From assembly GCA_947477885.1 (NCBI GenBank), contig CANJUD010000003.1, forward strand, positions 151,774 to 215,773: 64,000 bases of DNA, read 5' to 3'. Of this stretch, positions 55,635 to 64,000 are shown in pieces. The DNA is from Bacteroidota bacterium (GTDB taxonomy: Bacteria; Bacteroidota; Bacteroidia; UKL13-3). Position 1 is the stretch's first letter. Every line of letters begins with the position of its first letter. Under the pieces are notes generated by a model. The model was not told the DNA's origin. It did no database searches and saw nothing but the letters and a program-made list of their open reading frames with translations. Both the position numbers and the translations under genes were made by a program.

Positions 55635-57086
55635 GTGGTTCAAAAATTCGTCGCAAATCTATTCTTAGTTATCATCGCCAATTTGTTGGTGAAACCTTAC
55701 TGGGTCTTTGGGGTAGATAGGGTGGTGCAGAATACCGTGGGTACTGATGCTTACGGGTTGTATTATGCTTTATTTAATCTTAGTTTATTGCCTACGATGT
55801 TGCTGGATGCGGGGCTCAATCAATATAATAACAATACATTGGCAAAACATCCTGATAGGGCTAGCAGTATGTTCTCCCATATATTTCCGGCCAAACTTGG
55901 GTTGATGTTATTATATATAATTATTGTACTGGTTCTGGGCATTTCAAAAGGATTTAAATTTAGTAGTGAAGAGTCAATATTGCTGATAATACTGGGATTG
56001 AACCAAGTATTTGCATTTTTTATTTTATATGTTCGTACCCATTTTACAGGCTTGCATTTGTTTAAAACAGATACATTTTTTTCAGTATTGGATAAAACTT
56101 TAATGATTTTATTTTGCTCGGTACTATTATATACAAATATGTTTGGGCCAATTTCTGTTACCAAATTTGCAAGTGCACAATTGTTTGCATATATAATAAC
56201 CGCTCTCTTGGGTTTAATTATTTTAATCCCCTACATCAAACCTTTCAAATTCGGTATCGACAAACAAATGCTGAAAGAAGTTTTTAGGAACAGTTATCCC
56301 TTTGCCTTGCTTGCCGTAATGATGGCCTTGTATAATAGAGCCGATGTGGTGATGCTTGAAACTATGCACCCACAGGGCGACACTCAAGCAGGCATATATG
56401 CCAAATGTTATAGGTTGTTAGATGCATTTAATATGCTCGCAGTATTGGCAGCTGGATTGTTAATGCCCATGTTTGCAAGAATGATTAAACAAAGAGAAGA
56501 TATAAAGCCATTGGTGCAAACTGCTTTTATCGCATTGGTAATTCCAGCATCGGTAGCAGTTTGTTTCTGTTTATTTCAAATTCAACCCCTATTAGATTTA
56601 TTATATCACAGTAATTTTGGGGAAACCGAAAGAGCGGTGTTTGTTCCCGTAATATTATGTATCATACCCATGGCTATGAATTATATTTTTGGTTCATTGC
56701 TTACTGCGGCACATCATATTAAAATATTAAATATCATATCTTTCTTTGCCATTATAATCAACTTAGTTGGGAATTATATATTTATTCCGAAATACGGAGC
56801 AATAGGAACGGGTTATGTGGCATTGGTTACACAAATAATGGCAGTATTAGGTTCTATATATTTTTGTTGGAGAAAATTAGATGTGAAAATTTCTACAGAT
56901 ATTATCACAAAATATATGGTGCTTATTATATTGATTGGCGGCTCATTGTACGGATTGATATATATAAATGTATGCATTGGCTTGTCATTTTTGTTTGTGG
57001 GCATGTGCAGTGCTTTATTAATGTACCTGCTTAAATTAGTTCAACCCAGGGAATGGTTGGAGGTTTTTAAGCACCTGAAAAGCTGA
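55635..57086 (+). CDS. Polysaccharide flippase/transporter (MOP superfamily, Wzx-like)
   Basis: The 483-residue membrane protein has 12-14 hydrophobic helices. The N-terminus VQKFVANLFLVIIANLLVKPYWVFGVDRVV and the motif region YALLFNLSLLPT/LLDAGLNQYNNNTLA follow the Wzx/RfbX pattern. Later segments (MMALYNRADVVMLETMHP; YAKCYRLLDAFNMLA) also fit. It would flip lipid-linked glycan units across the inner membrane. The start is GTG at 55635 right after the heptad tract. No glycosyltransferase adjoins it; the GT4 pair is 42 kb away. Confidence 0.88.
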   Translation: MVQKFVANLFLVIIANLLVKPYWVFGVDRVVQNTVGTDAYGLYYALFNLSLLPTMLLDAGLNQYNNNTLAKHPDRASSMFSHIFPAKLGLMLLYIIIVLVLGISKGFKFSSEESILLIILGLNQVFAFFILYVRTHFTGLHLFKTDTFFSVLDKTLMILFCSVLLYTNMFGPISVTKFASAQLFAYIITALLGLIILIPYIKPFKFGIDKQMLKEVFRNSYPFALLAVMMALYNRADVVMLETMHPQGDTQAGIYAKCYRLLDAFNMLAVLAAGLLMPMFARMIKQREDIKPLVQTAFIALVIPASVAVCFCLFQIQPLLDLLYHSNFGETERAVFVPVILCIIPMAMNYIFGSLLTAAHHIKILNIISFFAIIINLVGNYIFIPKYGAIGTGYVALVTQIMAVLGSIYFCWRKLDVKISTDIITKYMVLIILIGGSLYGLIYINVCIGLSFLFVGMCSALLMYLLKLVQPREWLEVFKHLKS

Positions 57087-57368
57087 CAATTAACTTTCCT
57101 AGAAAACAATTGCCGCCTATCGTAAAATTACAAAACAAGAGCAGTCTTGTACTTATATTTGTGGCATACATATCATACGGGCAACCAAAAGATAATTTGT
57201 CTAATCAACTACAAGTAGACATTATTTGCTGCCGGCACTGGGATAATAAACATACAACCATAAGAATATAAATATATATAACAGTAAACTTAAAAACAAA
57301 AACCATGGAAGCAACGACAAAGTCTTAATACTATATACTTGCTACCTTATACTAAAAAATACACTCCC
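57087..57368. repeat. Intergenic region ending in a heptad tract
   Basis: There is no gene. 57320-57355 reads in heptads (AGTCTTA-ATACTAT-ATACTTG-CTACCTT-ATACTAA), closely similar to the tract before fumarase at 28470-28546, including a CATGGAAGCA...CGACAAAGTCTT lead-in. It ends about 13 bp before the T9SS gene start. Confidence 0.7.
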
Positions 57369-59300
57369 ATGAAAAAAACACTATTATTTTTAGCAATCAC
57401 TACACTTTTTTTCGTAAGCAATTTCAGCAGCGTGAATGCCCAATGCAAAGCAAGTTATGTGTTTTATCAGAATGGTAAAACTGTATCTTTCTACGATTCA
57501 TCTTTTGTGAATGTAATGAACCCAAGCTACTATTGGAACTTTGGCGATGGCAAAACCGATACGGGTCAATATACCACCCACTCTTATTCAAAGTACGGTA
57601 CTTATTATGTGTGCCATGGTGTCTATTCTGCCAATTGTACCGACACCGTTTGCGATTCAATTATGATATCAGCACCGAGTTGCAAAGCTATGTTTAAGAA
57701 TTATTCTTATGGATTAAATTGCGATTTCTATAATAGTAGTTCGTCCATTTCTGGCAGCCCATCCTATAAATGGAATTTTGGCGATGGCAGCACTTCCATG
57801 CTCGATAATCCAAAACATAATTATGCTTCTGCGGGCACTTATACTGTGTGTTTGTATGAAAACGATAGTGCAGGAAATTGTTCAGATAGTATATGCATGC
57901 AAGTAGTTATTTCTTCACAAAATGCAAATTGTAGTGCAAGGTTTAAATATAGTACACAAAATGGGATAACCTATTTCGATGGTCCTTATAATGCCAATGG
58001 AAGTGCATATACAAGCTATTCTTGGGGATTTGGTGATGGCACTTCTTCAACACAGCAATCGCCTTCACATGCTTATAATTCAACGGGTCCTTACTTAGTT
58101 TGTTTAACCATAAAAGACACAGGCTGTTCCGATACTTATTGCGATACTTTATTTACCAACTCAAATGGTGGTGGAAATTGCAATGTATATTTTACCGATT
58201 CAACTTATGGTGATACCACTGCATTCAATGCATTGACCAAGGGCACGAATGGCAATATTACATATTCTTGGGATTTTGGTGATGGCACAAGTTCTACACA
58301 ACAAAACCCAGTGCATGTATATCCCAAAGCTGGAATGTATTACGCTTGCCTAACTATTACAGATTCAAGTTGTACCAGTTCATATTGTAATTATATAAAC
58401 AAAGGAAGCAATAATACAGGCCGTTACACCGTGATGGGACAAATTACCGCAGGAAATACTTTTGCAAATCCTGCCATGGTCTGGGCCATTAATTATGATT
58501 CGACAGCGGGTACTTTAACGGGTGTAGATTCAACCATGACAGATAGTTTTGGTTTCTATTATTTTAGTTTGAGCAAAGGATTTTATTTAATTAAAGCAGC
58601 CATGGATGGAAGCAATGGAAATATCAGCAATTATATGCCTACTTATTATATAAATAAACTTACTTGGGATAGTGCCACACAATTGCAAGTAGATACAGAT
58701 TATTATAATATCAATATTGATTTATTGGCAGGAAATAATCCTGGCGGACCAGGTTTCATTGGCGGTAAAACAAGCCAAGGTGCCAATAAAACCAATACAA
58801 CAGGCGATCCAGTAAATCAAGTGCAAATTAATTTGATGGACGCAAACAAGAAAGCAGTTGCCTATACTTATAGTGATGCCAATGGTGATTTCAAATTCTC
58901 GAATATAGCTTACGGAACTTATTATATATCACCTGAAGCTGTTGGTAAAAAATCGAATGAGTTAATGGTGTTGCTTAGTCCCACAAATGCTTCTATAAAC
59001 AATATAAAAGTAGAAGTAAACAAAAAATATATAGATGTTTCACTTTTAACAGGAATTACAACCGCTGCTATACTGAGCGGAGTAGAAGTATGGCCCAATC
59101 CAGCAAATGAATATATATATATCAAATCGAATTCTATTATATCAAATATATATATAACAGACATCACAGGAAAAACTGTATTGACTCAGAACAAATCTGA
59201 GAACACGATCAACATTTCATCACTCGATGCAGGATTATATATTATGCAGATAAGAACGAAAGATGGCATGTTGGTTCCTTATAAGTTTGTAAAGCAATAA
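57369..59300 (+). CDS. T9SS-secreted protein with four PKD domains
   Basis: From ATG 57369, the 643-residue protein has a signal peptide (1-25, ending SSVNAQ). Four PKD domains are centred on WNFGDGKTD (56), WNFGDGSTS (135), WGFGDGTSS (219) and WDFGDGTSS (301), each with paired Cys (YVCHGVYSANCTDTVC, for example). Residues ~355-550 are a beta-sandwich region with a carboxypeptidase-regulatory-like unit (YSDANGDFKFSNIAYGTYYI). It ends in a T9SS sorting domain (VWPNPANEYIYIKS to VPYKFVKQ). The ATG 30 bases upstream lies inside repeat sequence. The Cys pairs inside PKD units are less common and may stabilise the extracellular chain. Confidence 0.92.
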   Translation: MKKTLLFLAITTLFFVSNFSSVNAQCKASYVFYQNGKTVSFYDSSFVNVMNPSYYWNFGDGKTDTGQYTTHSYSKYGTYYVCHGVYSANCTDTVCDSIMISAPSCKAMFKNYSYGLNCDFYNSSSSISGSPSYKWNFGDGSTSMLDNPKHNYASAGTYTVCLYENDSAGNCSDSICMQVVISSQNANCSARFKYSTQNGITYFDGPYNANGSAYTSYSWGFGDGTSSTQQSPSHAYNSTGPYLVCLTIKDTGCSDTYCDTLFTNSNGGGNCNVYFTDSTYGDTTAFNALTKGTNGNITYSWDFGDGTSSTQQNPVHVYPKAGMYYACLTITDSSCTSSYCNYINKGSNNTGRYTVMGQITAGNTFANPAMVWAINYDSTAGTLTGVDSTMTDSFGFYYFSLSKGFYLIKAAMDGSNGNISNYMPTYYINKLTWDSATQLQVDTDYYNINIDLLAGNNPGGPGFIGGKTSQGANKTNTTGDPVNQVQINLMDANKKAVAYTYSDANGDFKFSNIAYGTYYISPEAVGKKSNELMVLLSPTNASINNIKVEVNKKYIDVSLLTGITTAAILSGVEVWPNPANEYIYIKSNSIISNIYITDITGKTVLTQNKSENTINISSLDAGLYIMQIRTKDGMLVPYKFVKQ

Positions 59301-59308
59301 TCCCTGTA

Positions 59309-59395
59309 ACGTTGTGGTTGGTGAAAACACCAACCACAGGCAGAATCATCCTCGCAACGTTGTGGTTAGTGAAAACACCAACCACAGGCAGAATA
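59309..59395. repeat. Direct duplication of a hairpin element, 48 bp apart
   Basis: TGTGGTTGGTG-AAAA-CACCAACCACA (59313-59338) is a perfect 11-bp hairpin. The same unit, with one base change, recurs at 59361-59386, with shared flanks (AACG before, GGCAGAAT after). Confidence 0.85.
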
Positions 59396-59398
59396 TCG

Positions 59399-59436
59399 AA
59401 GCTCAGTTTCAGAAAATGAAGCTGGGCTTTTTTATT
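59399..59436 (+). terminator. Probable terminator after the PKD gene
   Basis: AAGCTCAGTTTC pairs with GAAGCTGGGCTT through two G-T pairs and is followed by TTTTTTA. Confidence 0.7.
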
Positions 59437-59598
59437 ATAAACTTTCCGCAAAAAAATCAGGCGTCAACCATTAACCATTAACCATTCATCATTAATCCGT
59501 GTAACCCCGTTCGCCGCGGCGAACCGAATCCTGAATCCCACTTCGCCACCCCTATCCTACGATTCAGAAAAATTTCATGACAAAATATTTTTTTGCCG
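59437..59598 (+). repeat. Anchor, heptads and palindrome upstream of the metH riboswitch
   Basis: The anchor variant AATCAGGCGTCAACC (59455-59469) is followed by ATTAACC-ATTAACC-ATTCATC heptads (to 59497). Then comes a perfect 16-bp palindrome GTTCGCCGCGGCGAAC (59509-59524), whose core recurs inside the glycosyltransferase gene at 12014. No gene is seen. Confidence 0.8.
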
Positions 59599-59606
59599 TA
59601 TCTTTG
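59599..59606 (+). promoter_or_regulatory. Putative -7 box of the metH operon
   Basis: TATCTTTG, exact TAnnTTTG, lies 5 bp before the first riboswitch stem, so transcription would begin at the aptamer's 5' edge. Confidence 0.6.
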
Positions 59607-59610
59607 CACC

Positions 59611-59718
59611 ACTTATCCAGAAAGGCGGAGGGAACAGGCCCGATGATGTCTTGGCAACCCCAATAATAGTAGGGTGCTAATTCCTATCCCGAAAATACTT
59701 TCGGGAAAAGATAAGAGC
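59611..59718 (+). promoter_or_regulatory. SAM-I (S-box) riboswitch controlling the metH operon
   Basis: The sequence shows the S-box core in order: the P1 5' strand CTTATC with AGAAAGGCGGAGGGA, GGCCCGATGA (kink-turn region), GGCAACC at 59653-59659, GGTGCTAATTCC at 59673-59684, a P4 hairpin TCCCGAAA/TTTCGGGA, and the P1 3' strand GATAAGAG. A short hairpin GTGAAATATCAC follows before the ATG 53 bp on. High SAM should switch off methionine synthase. No U-rich terminator is obvious, so control may be by premature termination of another kind or by translation. Confidence 0.93.
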
Positions 59719-59770
59719 GTGAAATATCACGAATCTCCCATCTTTCAGGATAAATAAAACTTATACGAAG

Positions 59771-60775
59771 ATGGAAATATTAAAAGAAATTTTAGCAAAA
59801 CGTATCATGATTTTGGACGGTGCAATGGGCACTATGATTCAAAGATACAAACTCACTGAAGAGCAATATCGTGGAGAACGCTTTAAGGATTTTCCGCATT
59901 CACTAAAGGGTAACAATGATTTATTGGTGCTTACCCAGCCGCAAATTATACAAGAAATTCATGAAGAATATTTGGCTTGCGGTGTTGATATATTAGAAAC
60001 AAATACTTTTAACGGCACTTATATAAGTATGGCCGATTATCATATGGAAGATTTGGTATACGAACTCAATGTAGCCGGCGCAAAAGCTGCCCGTGCTGCT
60101 GCAGATAAGTATACAGCACTCACACCTGAAAAGCCTAGATTTGTAGCAGGCTCTATTGGTCCCACAAATAAAACTGCAACACTTTCTCCCGATGTAAATG
60201 ACCCAGGTTTTCGTGCCATTACTTTTGATGAATTGGTAACAGCATATACTGAACAAATTCGTGGATTGATTGATGGTGGTTCTGATTTATTATTGGTAGA
60301 AACTGTATTCGATACATTGAATTGCAAAGCTGCACTGTTTGCGTGCAACCAATATTTTGAAGTAATCGGAAAGCATTACCCTATCATGGTCTCAGGCACT
60401 ATTACTGATGCTTCTGGGCGAACATTAAGCGGACAAACTACCGAAGCTTTTTATAATTCTATATCGCATGCAAACCTGTTTAGCGTGGGATTAAACTGTG
60501 CTTTGGGTGCAAAGGAAATGCGTCCTTATATAGAAGAATTATCTCGTATTGCGACTTGTTATATAAGTTGTCACCCCAATGCTGGCTTGCCCAATGAGTT
60601 TGGTGAGTATGATGAAAGTCCTGCACACATGGCTGCATTAATTAAAGATTTTGGAGAGAGTGGTTTCCTCAATATCGTAGGCGGATGTTGCGGCACAACA
60701 CCTGCACATATAAAAGCAATTGCTGATGTAGTTGCCAATATGGCTCCACGTCAAGTACCTGAATTTGTATATTAA
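59771..60775 (+). CDS. metH: Methionine synthase homocysteine-binding half (MetH N-terminal module)
   Basis: The 334-residue protein is only the homocysteine-binding barrel of cobalamin-dependent MetH. It starts with [14 protein letters not shown] and has [17 protein letters not shown] and [17 protein letters not shown]. The zinc/homocysteine Cys ligands are in VGLNC (about residue 241) and GGCCGTTP (Cys306-Cys307). It must work with the pterin/B12/activation half encoded at 61346. Split metH is a known Bacteroidota arrangement. Expression is predicted to fall when SAM is high. Confidence 0.95.
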   Translation: MEILKEILAKRIMILDGAMGTMIQRYKLTEEQYRGERFKDFPHSLKGNNDLLVLTQPQIIQEIHEEYLACGVDILETNTFNGTYISMADYHMEDLVYELNVAGAKAARAAADKYTALTPEKPRFVAGSIGPTNKTATLSPDVNDPGFRAITFDELVTAYTEQIRGLIDGGSDLLLVETVFDTLNCKAALFACNQYFEVIGKHYPIMVSGTITDASGRTLSGQTTEAFYNSISHANLFSVGLNCALGAKEMRPYIEELSRIATCYISCHPNAGLPNEFGEYDESPAHMAALIKDFGESGFLNIVGGCCGTTPAHIKAIADVVANMAPRQVPEFVY

Positions 60776-60778
60776 TAT

Positions 60779-61342
60779 ATGACTATTAACGACCACGACT
60801 GGATACTATTATATTATACTAAAGAAGAAGAACTATTTTTGGAAAACATCGACTGCGAACATTTTATAAAATCAGCAAAAGCCTTACTGGACAGGAGTGT
60901 ACATATTGTATATTATACATTTTCAGCGACTGGATTTTATTTGCTATTGCATATTGAACAAGCAAAAAAAGTAGTAGGAAGAGCTTGGCGGGTAAAAACA
61001 AATTTATATGTTTCAGTGAAAGATATGTTTGTTAAAATGTGTAATCATTACAATACAACTATTGGAAGTATAATTGATGCAGAAAAATTGCAGGTTTGCA
61101 AAATCCTCGCTGCCAGCTGGCTATTGGGCGTAAACGAAGAAGAAAAAAATACCGTTGCTGATGCTATTATATATATGAATTTAGCAGGTAAAAATTATCA
61201 GCAAACAGATATAAATTATATATATCAAACTTTACAGATCAATACAGAATATATTCATTCAAGAAATACGGAATTGTATCAGAACAATTTCGGGAAATAT
61301 ATAAAACAACATTCACAAGAGTTTTCACATATAACGATATAA
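60779..61342 (+). CDS. Unknown protein encoded between the two metH halves
   Basis: I do not recognise it. The 187 residues have no signal peptide or membrane helix. They start TINDHDWILLYYTKEEELF and contain VHIVYYTFSATGFYLLLHI, AWRVKTNLYVSVKDMFVKM, VCKILAASWLLGVNEEEKN and many Tyr. The gene starts 3 bp after the first metH stop and ends 3 bp before the second metH half, so all three are under the SAM riboswitch. One segment is faintly like the HxH region of REP-type Y1 transposases, but the histidine pair is absent and I do not accept that assignment. The context points to a role linked to methionine synthase. Confidence 0.75.
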   Translation: MTINDHDWILLYYTKEEELFLENIDCEHFIKSAKALLDRSVHIVYYTFSATGFYLLLHIEQAKKVVGRAWRVKTNLYVSVKDMFVKMCNHYNTTIGSIIDAEKLQVCKILAASWLLGVNEEEKNTVADAIIYMNLAGKNYQQTDINYIYQTLQINTEYIHSRNTELYQNNFGKYIKQHSQEFSHITI

Positions 61343-61345
61343 CAC

Positions 61346-64000
61346 ATGCAAACTACAATCAATCCCTACCTCCGACTATCAGGATTAGAACCGCTTACGG
61401 TTACACCCGAAACAAATTTTATCAATATAGGAGAACGTACCAATATCACAGGTTCGCGTGCATTTGCCCGTATGATATTGAATGGTGATTATGATGCTGC
61501 ATTAACAGTAGCTCGCCAACAGGTAGAAAATGGAGCACAGGTTATTGATATAAATATGGACGAAGGGATGCTAGACGGTGTGGCGGCCATGACCAAATTT
61601 TTGCACCTGATTGCTTCCGAACCTGATATATCAAAAGTTCCTGTGATGATAGATTCATCGAAATGGGAAATTATTGAAGCGGGTTTAAAATGTGTTCAGG
61701 GAAAAGGAATTGTAAATTCGATTTCATTAAAAGATGGAGAAGCAAAATTTATTGAACGTGCCAAAAAAATAAAACTATACGGTGCCGCAACCGTAGTAAT
61801 GGCCTTCGATGAGAACGGTCAGGCAGATAATTTTCAGAAGCGAATTGATATATGCAAACGCAGTTATGATATACTAACCAAGGTAGTAAAATTTCCCCCA
61901 CAAGATATTATATTCGATCCAAATATTTTAACTGTTGCAACAGGATTAGAGGAGCATAATAATTATGCAGTTGATTTTATTCATGCCACAAAATGGATTA
62001 AAGATAATCTTCCTTATGCTAAGGTTTCCGGTGGTGTGAGTAATATATCTTTTTCGTTCCGTGGCAATGATAAAGTGCGTGAGGCTATGCACTCAGCGTT
62101 TTTATATCACGCCATCAAAGCGGGAATGGATATGGGAATTGTGAATGCTGGGATGATAGAAGTATATGATGAAATAGACAAGGATTTGTTGGTGATGGTG
62201 GAAGATGTATTGTTAAATCGCAATCAAGAAGCTACCGAAAAACTAGTTGCCGCTGCAGAAAAAATAAAAGGTGGTGGAAAAGAAATAGAAAAAGATGAAG
62301 CATGGAGAAATGATACCGTAGAGAAAAGATTAAGTCATGCCCTTGTAAAAGGTATTATAGAATATGTAGAAGCAGATACCGAAGAAGCCCGTCAAAAATA
62401 CCCCAAACCGCTAGATGTAATTGAAGGTCCGCTAATGGCTGGAATGAACATAGTGGGTGATTTATTTGGCAGCGGAAAAATGTTTTTGCCACAAGTTGTA
62501 AAAAGTGCAAGGGTAATGAAAAAAGCCGTTGCAGTTTTAACGCCATTTATTGATGCGGCCAAAGAAGCATCGGGCGATAAAACTGCACAAGGAAAAATAT
62601 TGATGGCTACTGTAAAAGGTGATGTGCATGATATAGGAAAAAATATAGTAGGTGTTGTTTTGGCTTGTAATAATTACGAAATTATTGACATGGGCGTGAT
62701 GGTTCCTTGCGATAAAATATTGGCAAAAGCCAGAGAAATAAATGCAGATATTATTGGATTAAGTGGACTGATAACTCCATCATTGGATGAGATGGTTCAC
62801 GTAGCAAAAGAAATGGAACGTGAAGGATTTAAAATACCTTTATTAATAGGTGGTGCTACTACTTCTCGTATACATGCAGCAGTAAAAGTAGACCCACATT
62901 ATAGTGGCCCTGTAGTGCATGTACTCGATGCCAGTCGTAGTGTTCCCGTTGCTGGTAGTTTGTTGGGGCCTGATACAAAAGATAATTATTTCACCCAAAC
63001 AAAAGCAGAATATGCTAAGATGCGAGAGGATCATGCCAACCGCCAACAAGATAAAAACTATATAAGTATTAGTGAGGCGAGGAATAATAAGTTTATGATA
63101 GATTGGAATAGTTATAATACTGTAAAACCAAATAAATTGGGAATCACAGTATATGAAGATTTTGATTTGAATTTATTGCGTGAGCGAATTGATTGGACTC
63201 CATTTTTCAGCACTTGGGAATTGAGAGGAAAGTATCCGAAAATATTTGATGATGAATATGTAGGAGTGGAAGCGAAAAAATTATTTGAAGATGCAAACAG
63301 ATTATTGGATGATATCATCAAAAATAAATTATTAAAAGCAAAAGGTGTTGCTGGATTATTTGAAGCAAATGCCGATGGTGATGATATCATACTTAAGGAT
63401 GGGCCAACCTTCCACTTCTTACGCCAGCAAGGGCAAAAGGGTGGGGGAGTGCCTAATATTTCCTTAGCAGATTTCGTTGCTCCAGCATCTTCAAACAAAA
63501 CAGATTATATAGGAGGATTTGCAGTTACTGCCGGAATTGGAACTGACGCTTTGGTTCATAAATATGATGCCGATCACGATGACTATAATAGTATTATGGT
63601 GAAAGCATTGGCAGATAGATTGGCTGAAGCATTTGCAGAAAAAATGCACGAGATAGTTCGCACAGATTTATGGGGTTATGCAGCCGATGAGAACCTAACC
63701 AACGAAGAAATTATACATGAAGGATATGATGGAATACGCCCAGCACCAGGCTATCCCGCTTGCCCCGATCATACTGAAAAACGTATATTATTTGATTTAT
63801 TACAAGCAGAAAAAAATACAGGAATCGAACTCACTGATAGTTTTGCGATGTTCCCAGCAAGCTCCGTTTCTGGTTTCTATTTTGGCAATCCCGATAGTAA
63901 ATATTTTGGACTTGGGAAAGTATATAAAGACCAAATGGAAGACTACGCTAAGAGGAAAAATATGGACTTACCTGTTATAGAAAAATGGTTGGGTCCGAAT
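61346..64000 (+). CDS. metH: Methionine synthase pterin-, B12-binding and activation half, partial
   Basis: 885 codons are visible and the gene runs off the right edge, probably only a few residues short (it reaches EKWLGPN). The order of domains is the pterin-binding barrel ([20 protein letters not shown], from residue ~26), the B12 cap helices (~300-400), the cobalamin Rossmann domain with axial His428 in GDVHDIGKN and [20 protein letters not shown], and the SAM-dependent activation domain (from ~590; [18 protein letters not shown]). With the upstream barrel protein it makes a complete methionine synthase. Confidence 0.96.
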   Translation, partial: MQTTINPYLRLSGLEPLTVTPETNFINIGERTNITGSRAFARMILNGDYDAALTVARQQVENGAQVIDINMDEGMLDGVAAMTKFLHLIASEPDISKVPVMIDSSKWEIIEAGLKCVQGKGIVNSISLKDGEAKFIERAKKIKLYGAATVVMAFDENGQADNFQKRIDICKRSYDILTKVVKFPPQDIIFDPNILTVATGLEEHNNYAVDFIHATKWIKDNLPYAKVSGGVSNISFSFRGNDKVREAMHSAFLYHAIKAGMDMGIVNAGMIEVYDEIDKDLLVMVEDVLLNRNQEATEKLVAAAEKIKGGGKEIEKDEAWRNDTVEKRLSHALVKGIIEYVEADTEEARQKYPKPLDVIEGPLMAGMNIVGDLFGSGKMFLPQVVKSARVMKKAVAVLTPFIDAAKEASGDKTAQGKILMATVKGDVHDIGKNIVGVVLACNNYEIIDMGVMVPCDKILAKAREINADIIGLSGLITPSLDEMVHVAKEMEREGFKIPLLIGGATTSRIHAAVKVDPHYSGPVVHVLDASRSVPVAGSLLGPDTKDNYFTQTKAEYAKMREDHANRQQDKNYISISEARNNKFMIDWNSYNTVKPNKLGITVYEDFDLNLLRERIDWTPFFSTWELRGKYPKIFDDEYVGVEAKKLFEDANRLLDDIIKNKLLKAKGVAGLFEANADGDDIILKDGPTFHFLRQQGQKGGGVPNISLADFVAPASSNKTDYIGGFAVTAGIGTDALVHKYDADHDDYNSIMVKALADRLAEAFAEKMHEIVRTDLWGYAADENLTNEEIIHEGYDGIRPAPGYPACPDHTEKRILFDLLQAEKNTGIELTDSFAMFPASSVSGFYFGNPDSKYFGLGKVYKDQMEDYAKRKNMDLPVIEKWLGPN

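Noticed and set aside
60779..61342. REP-associated (Y1) transposase
   Set aside because: The segment aligning with the HxH motif lacks both histidines, no catalytic Tyr context is clear, and the gene sits tightly in the metH operon.

Overview
The window comes from the chromosome of a low-GC, AT-rich bacterium of the phylum Bacteroidota. Four kinds of evidence agree. Several large secreted proteins carry kelch, PKD or FN3 domains and a C-terminal type IX secretion (T9SS) sorting domain. Promoters show the Bacteroidota -7 box TAnnTTTG, in two cases with a TTTG -33 box. Ribosome-binding sites are weak or absent. The housekeeping genes are of Bacteroidota type: PafA-type phosphatase, SIS-fold phosphoglucose/phosphomannose isomerase, split metH, DUF6526 and a MoaC-MoaB fusion. 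I cannot place it below phylum. No rRNA, tRNA, CRISPR array, prophage or intact insertion sequence was seen.

Layout, left to right. 1-3.3 kb: secreted subtilisin-like protease, running off the left edge. 3.4-5.9 kb: a DUF1016 nuclease-like gene and a broken PDDEXK-like gene. 6.1-11.4 kb: a compact molybdenum-cofactor operon read leftward (moaA, moeA, a TauE-type exporter, moaD, a MoeB/ThiF-like gene, moaE, moaC-moaB). 11.5-13.6 kb: two glycosyltransferases. 13.7-19.5 kb: birA, rsfS, and a leftward operon argS-cca-SCO1-rsmE. 19.7-26.2 kb: ahcY, a decayed T9SS remnant, a saccharopine-dehydrogenase-like gene and two tandem TlpA-like thioredoxin proteins. 26.4-32.9 kb: a 2-oxoacid dehydrogenase E2, DUF6526, class I fumarase, secG and an unusual acidic repeat protein. 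33-39.3 kb: a large heptanucleotide array followed by two big T9SS proteins and a small Cys-rich secreted protein. 39.5-49.1 kb: sugar-phosphate isomerase, ABC exporter, VF530 protein, lepA, acyltransferase, DinB-like protein, MauE-thioredoxin protein and pafA. 49.3-59.3 kb: second heptanucleotide array, bacilliredoxin, kelch/PKD T9SS protein, recJ, polysaccharide flippase and PKD T9SS protein. 59.6-64 kb: a SAM-I (S-box) riboswitch and a split cobalamin methionine synthase, whose two halves flank a gene of unknown function.

Functional links: ahcY and the riboswitch-controlled metH locus together cover the S-adenosylhomocysteine to homocysteine to methionine part of the methyl cycle. The MoCo operon makes almost the whole cofactor pathway. 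SecG feeds the Sec pathway that the T9SS cargo must use first.

The most unusual feature is in the non-coding DNA. Many intergenic gaps contain sequence with a strict 7-bp period, from two long arrays of (A/G)GTCAGT to short degenerate tracts abutting gene starts or stops. Several tracts are headed by a shared 15-mer close to AATCAGGCGTCAGCC. I consider this heptad-plus-anchor family, the three 90-bp palindrome-bearing repeats inside the DUF1016 gene, and the unknown gene inside the split metH operon the best leads.
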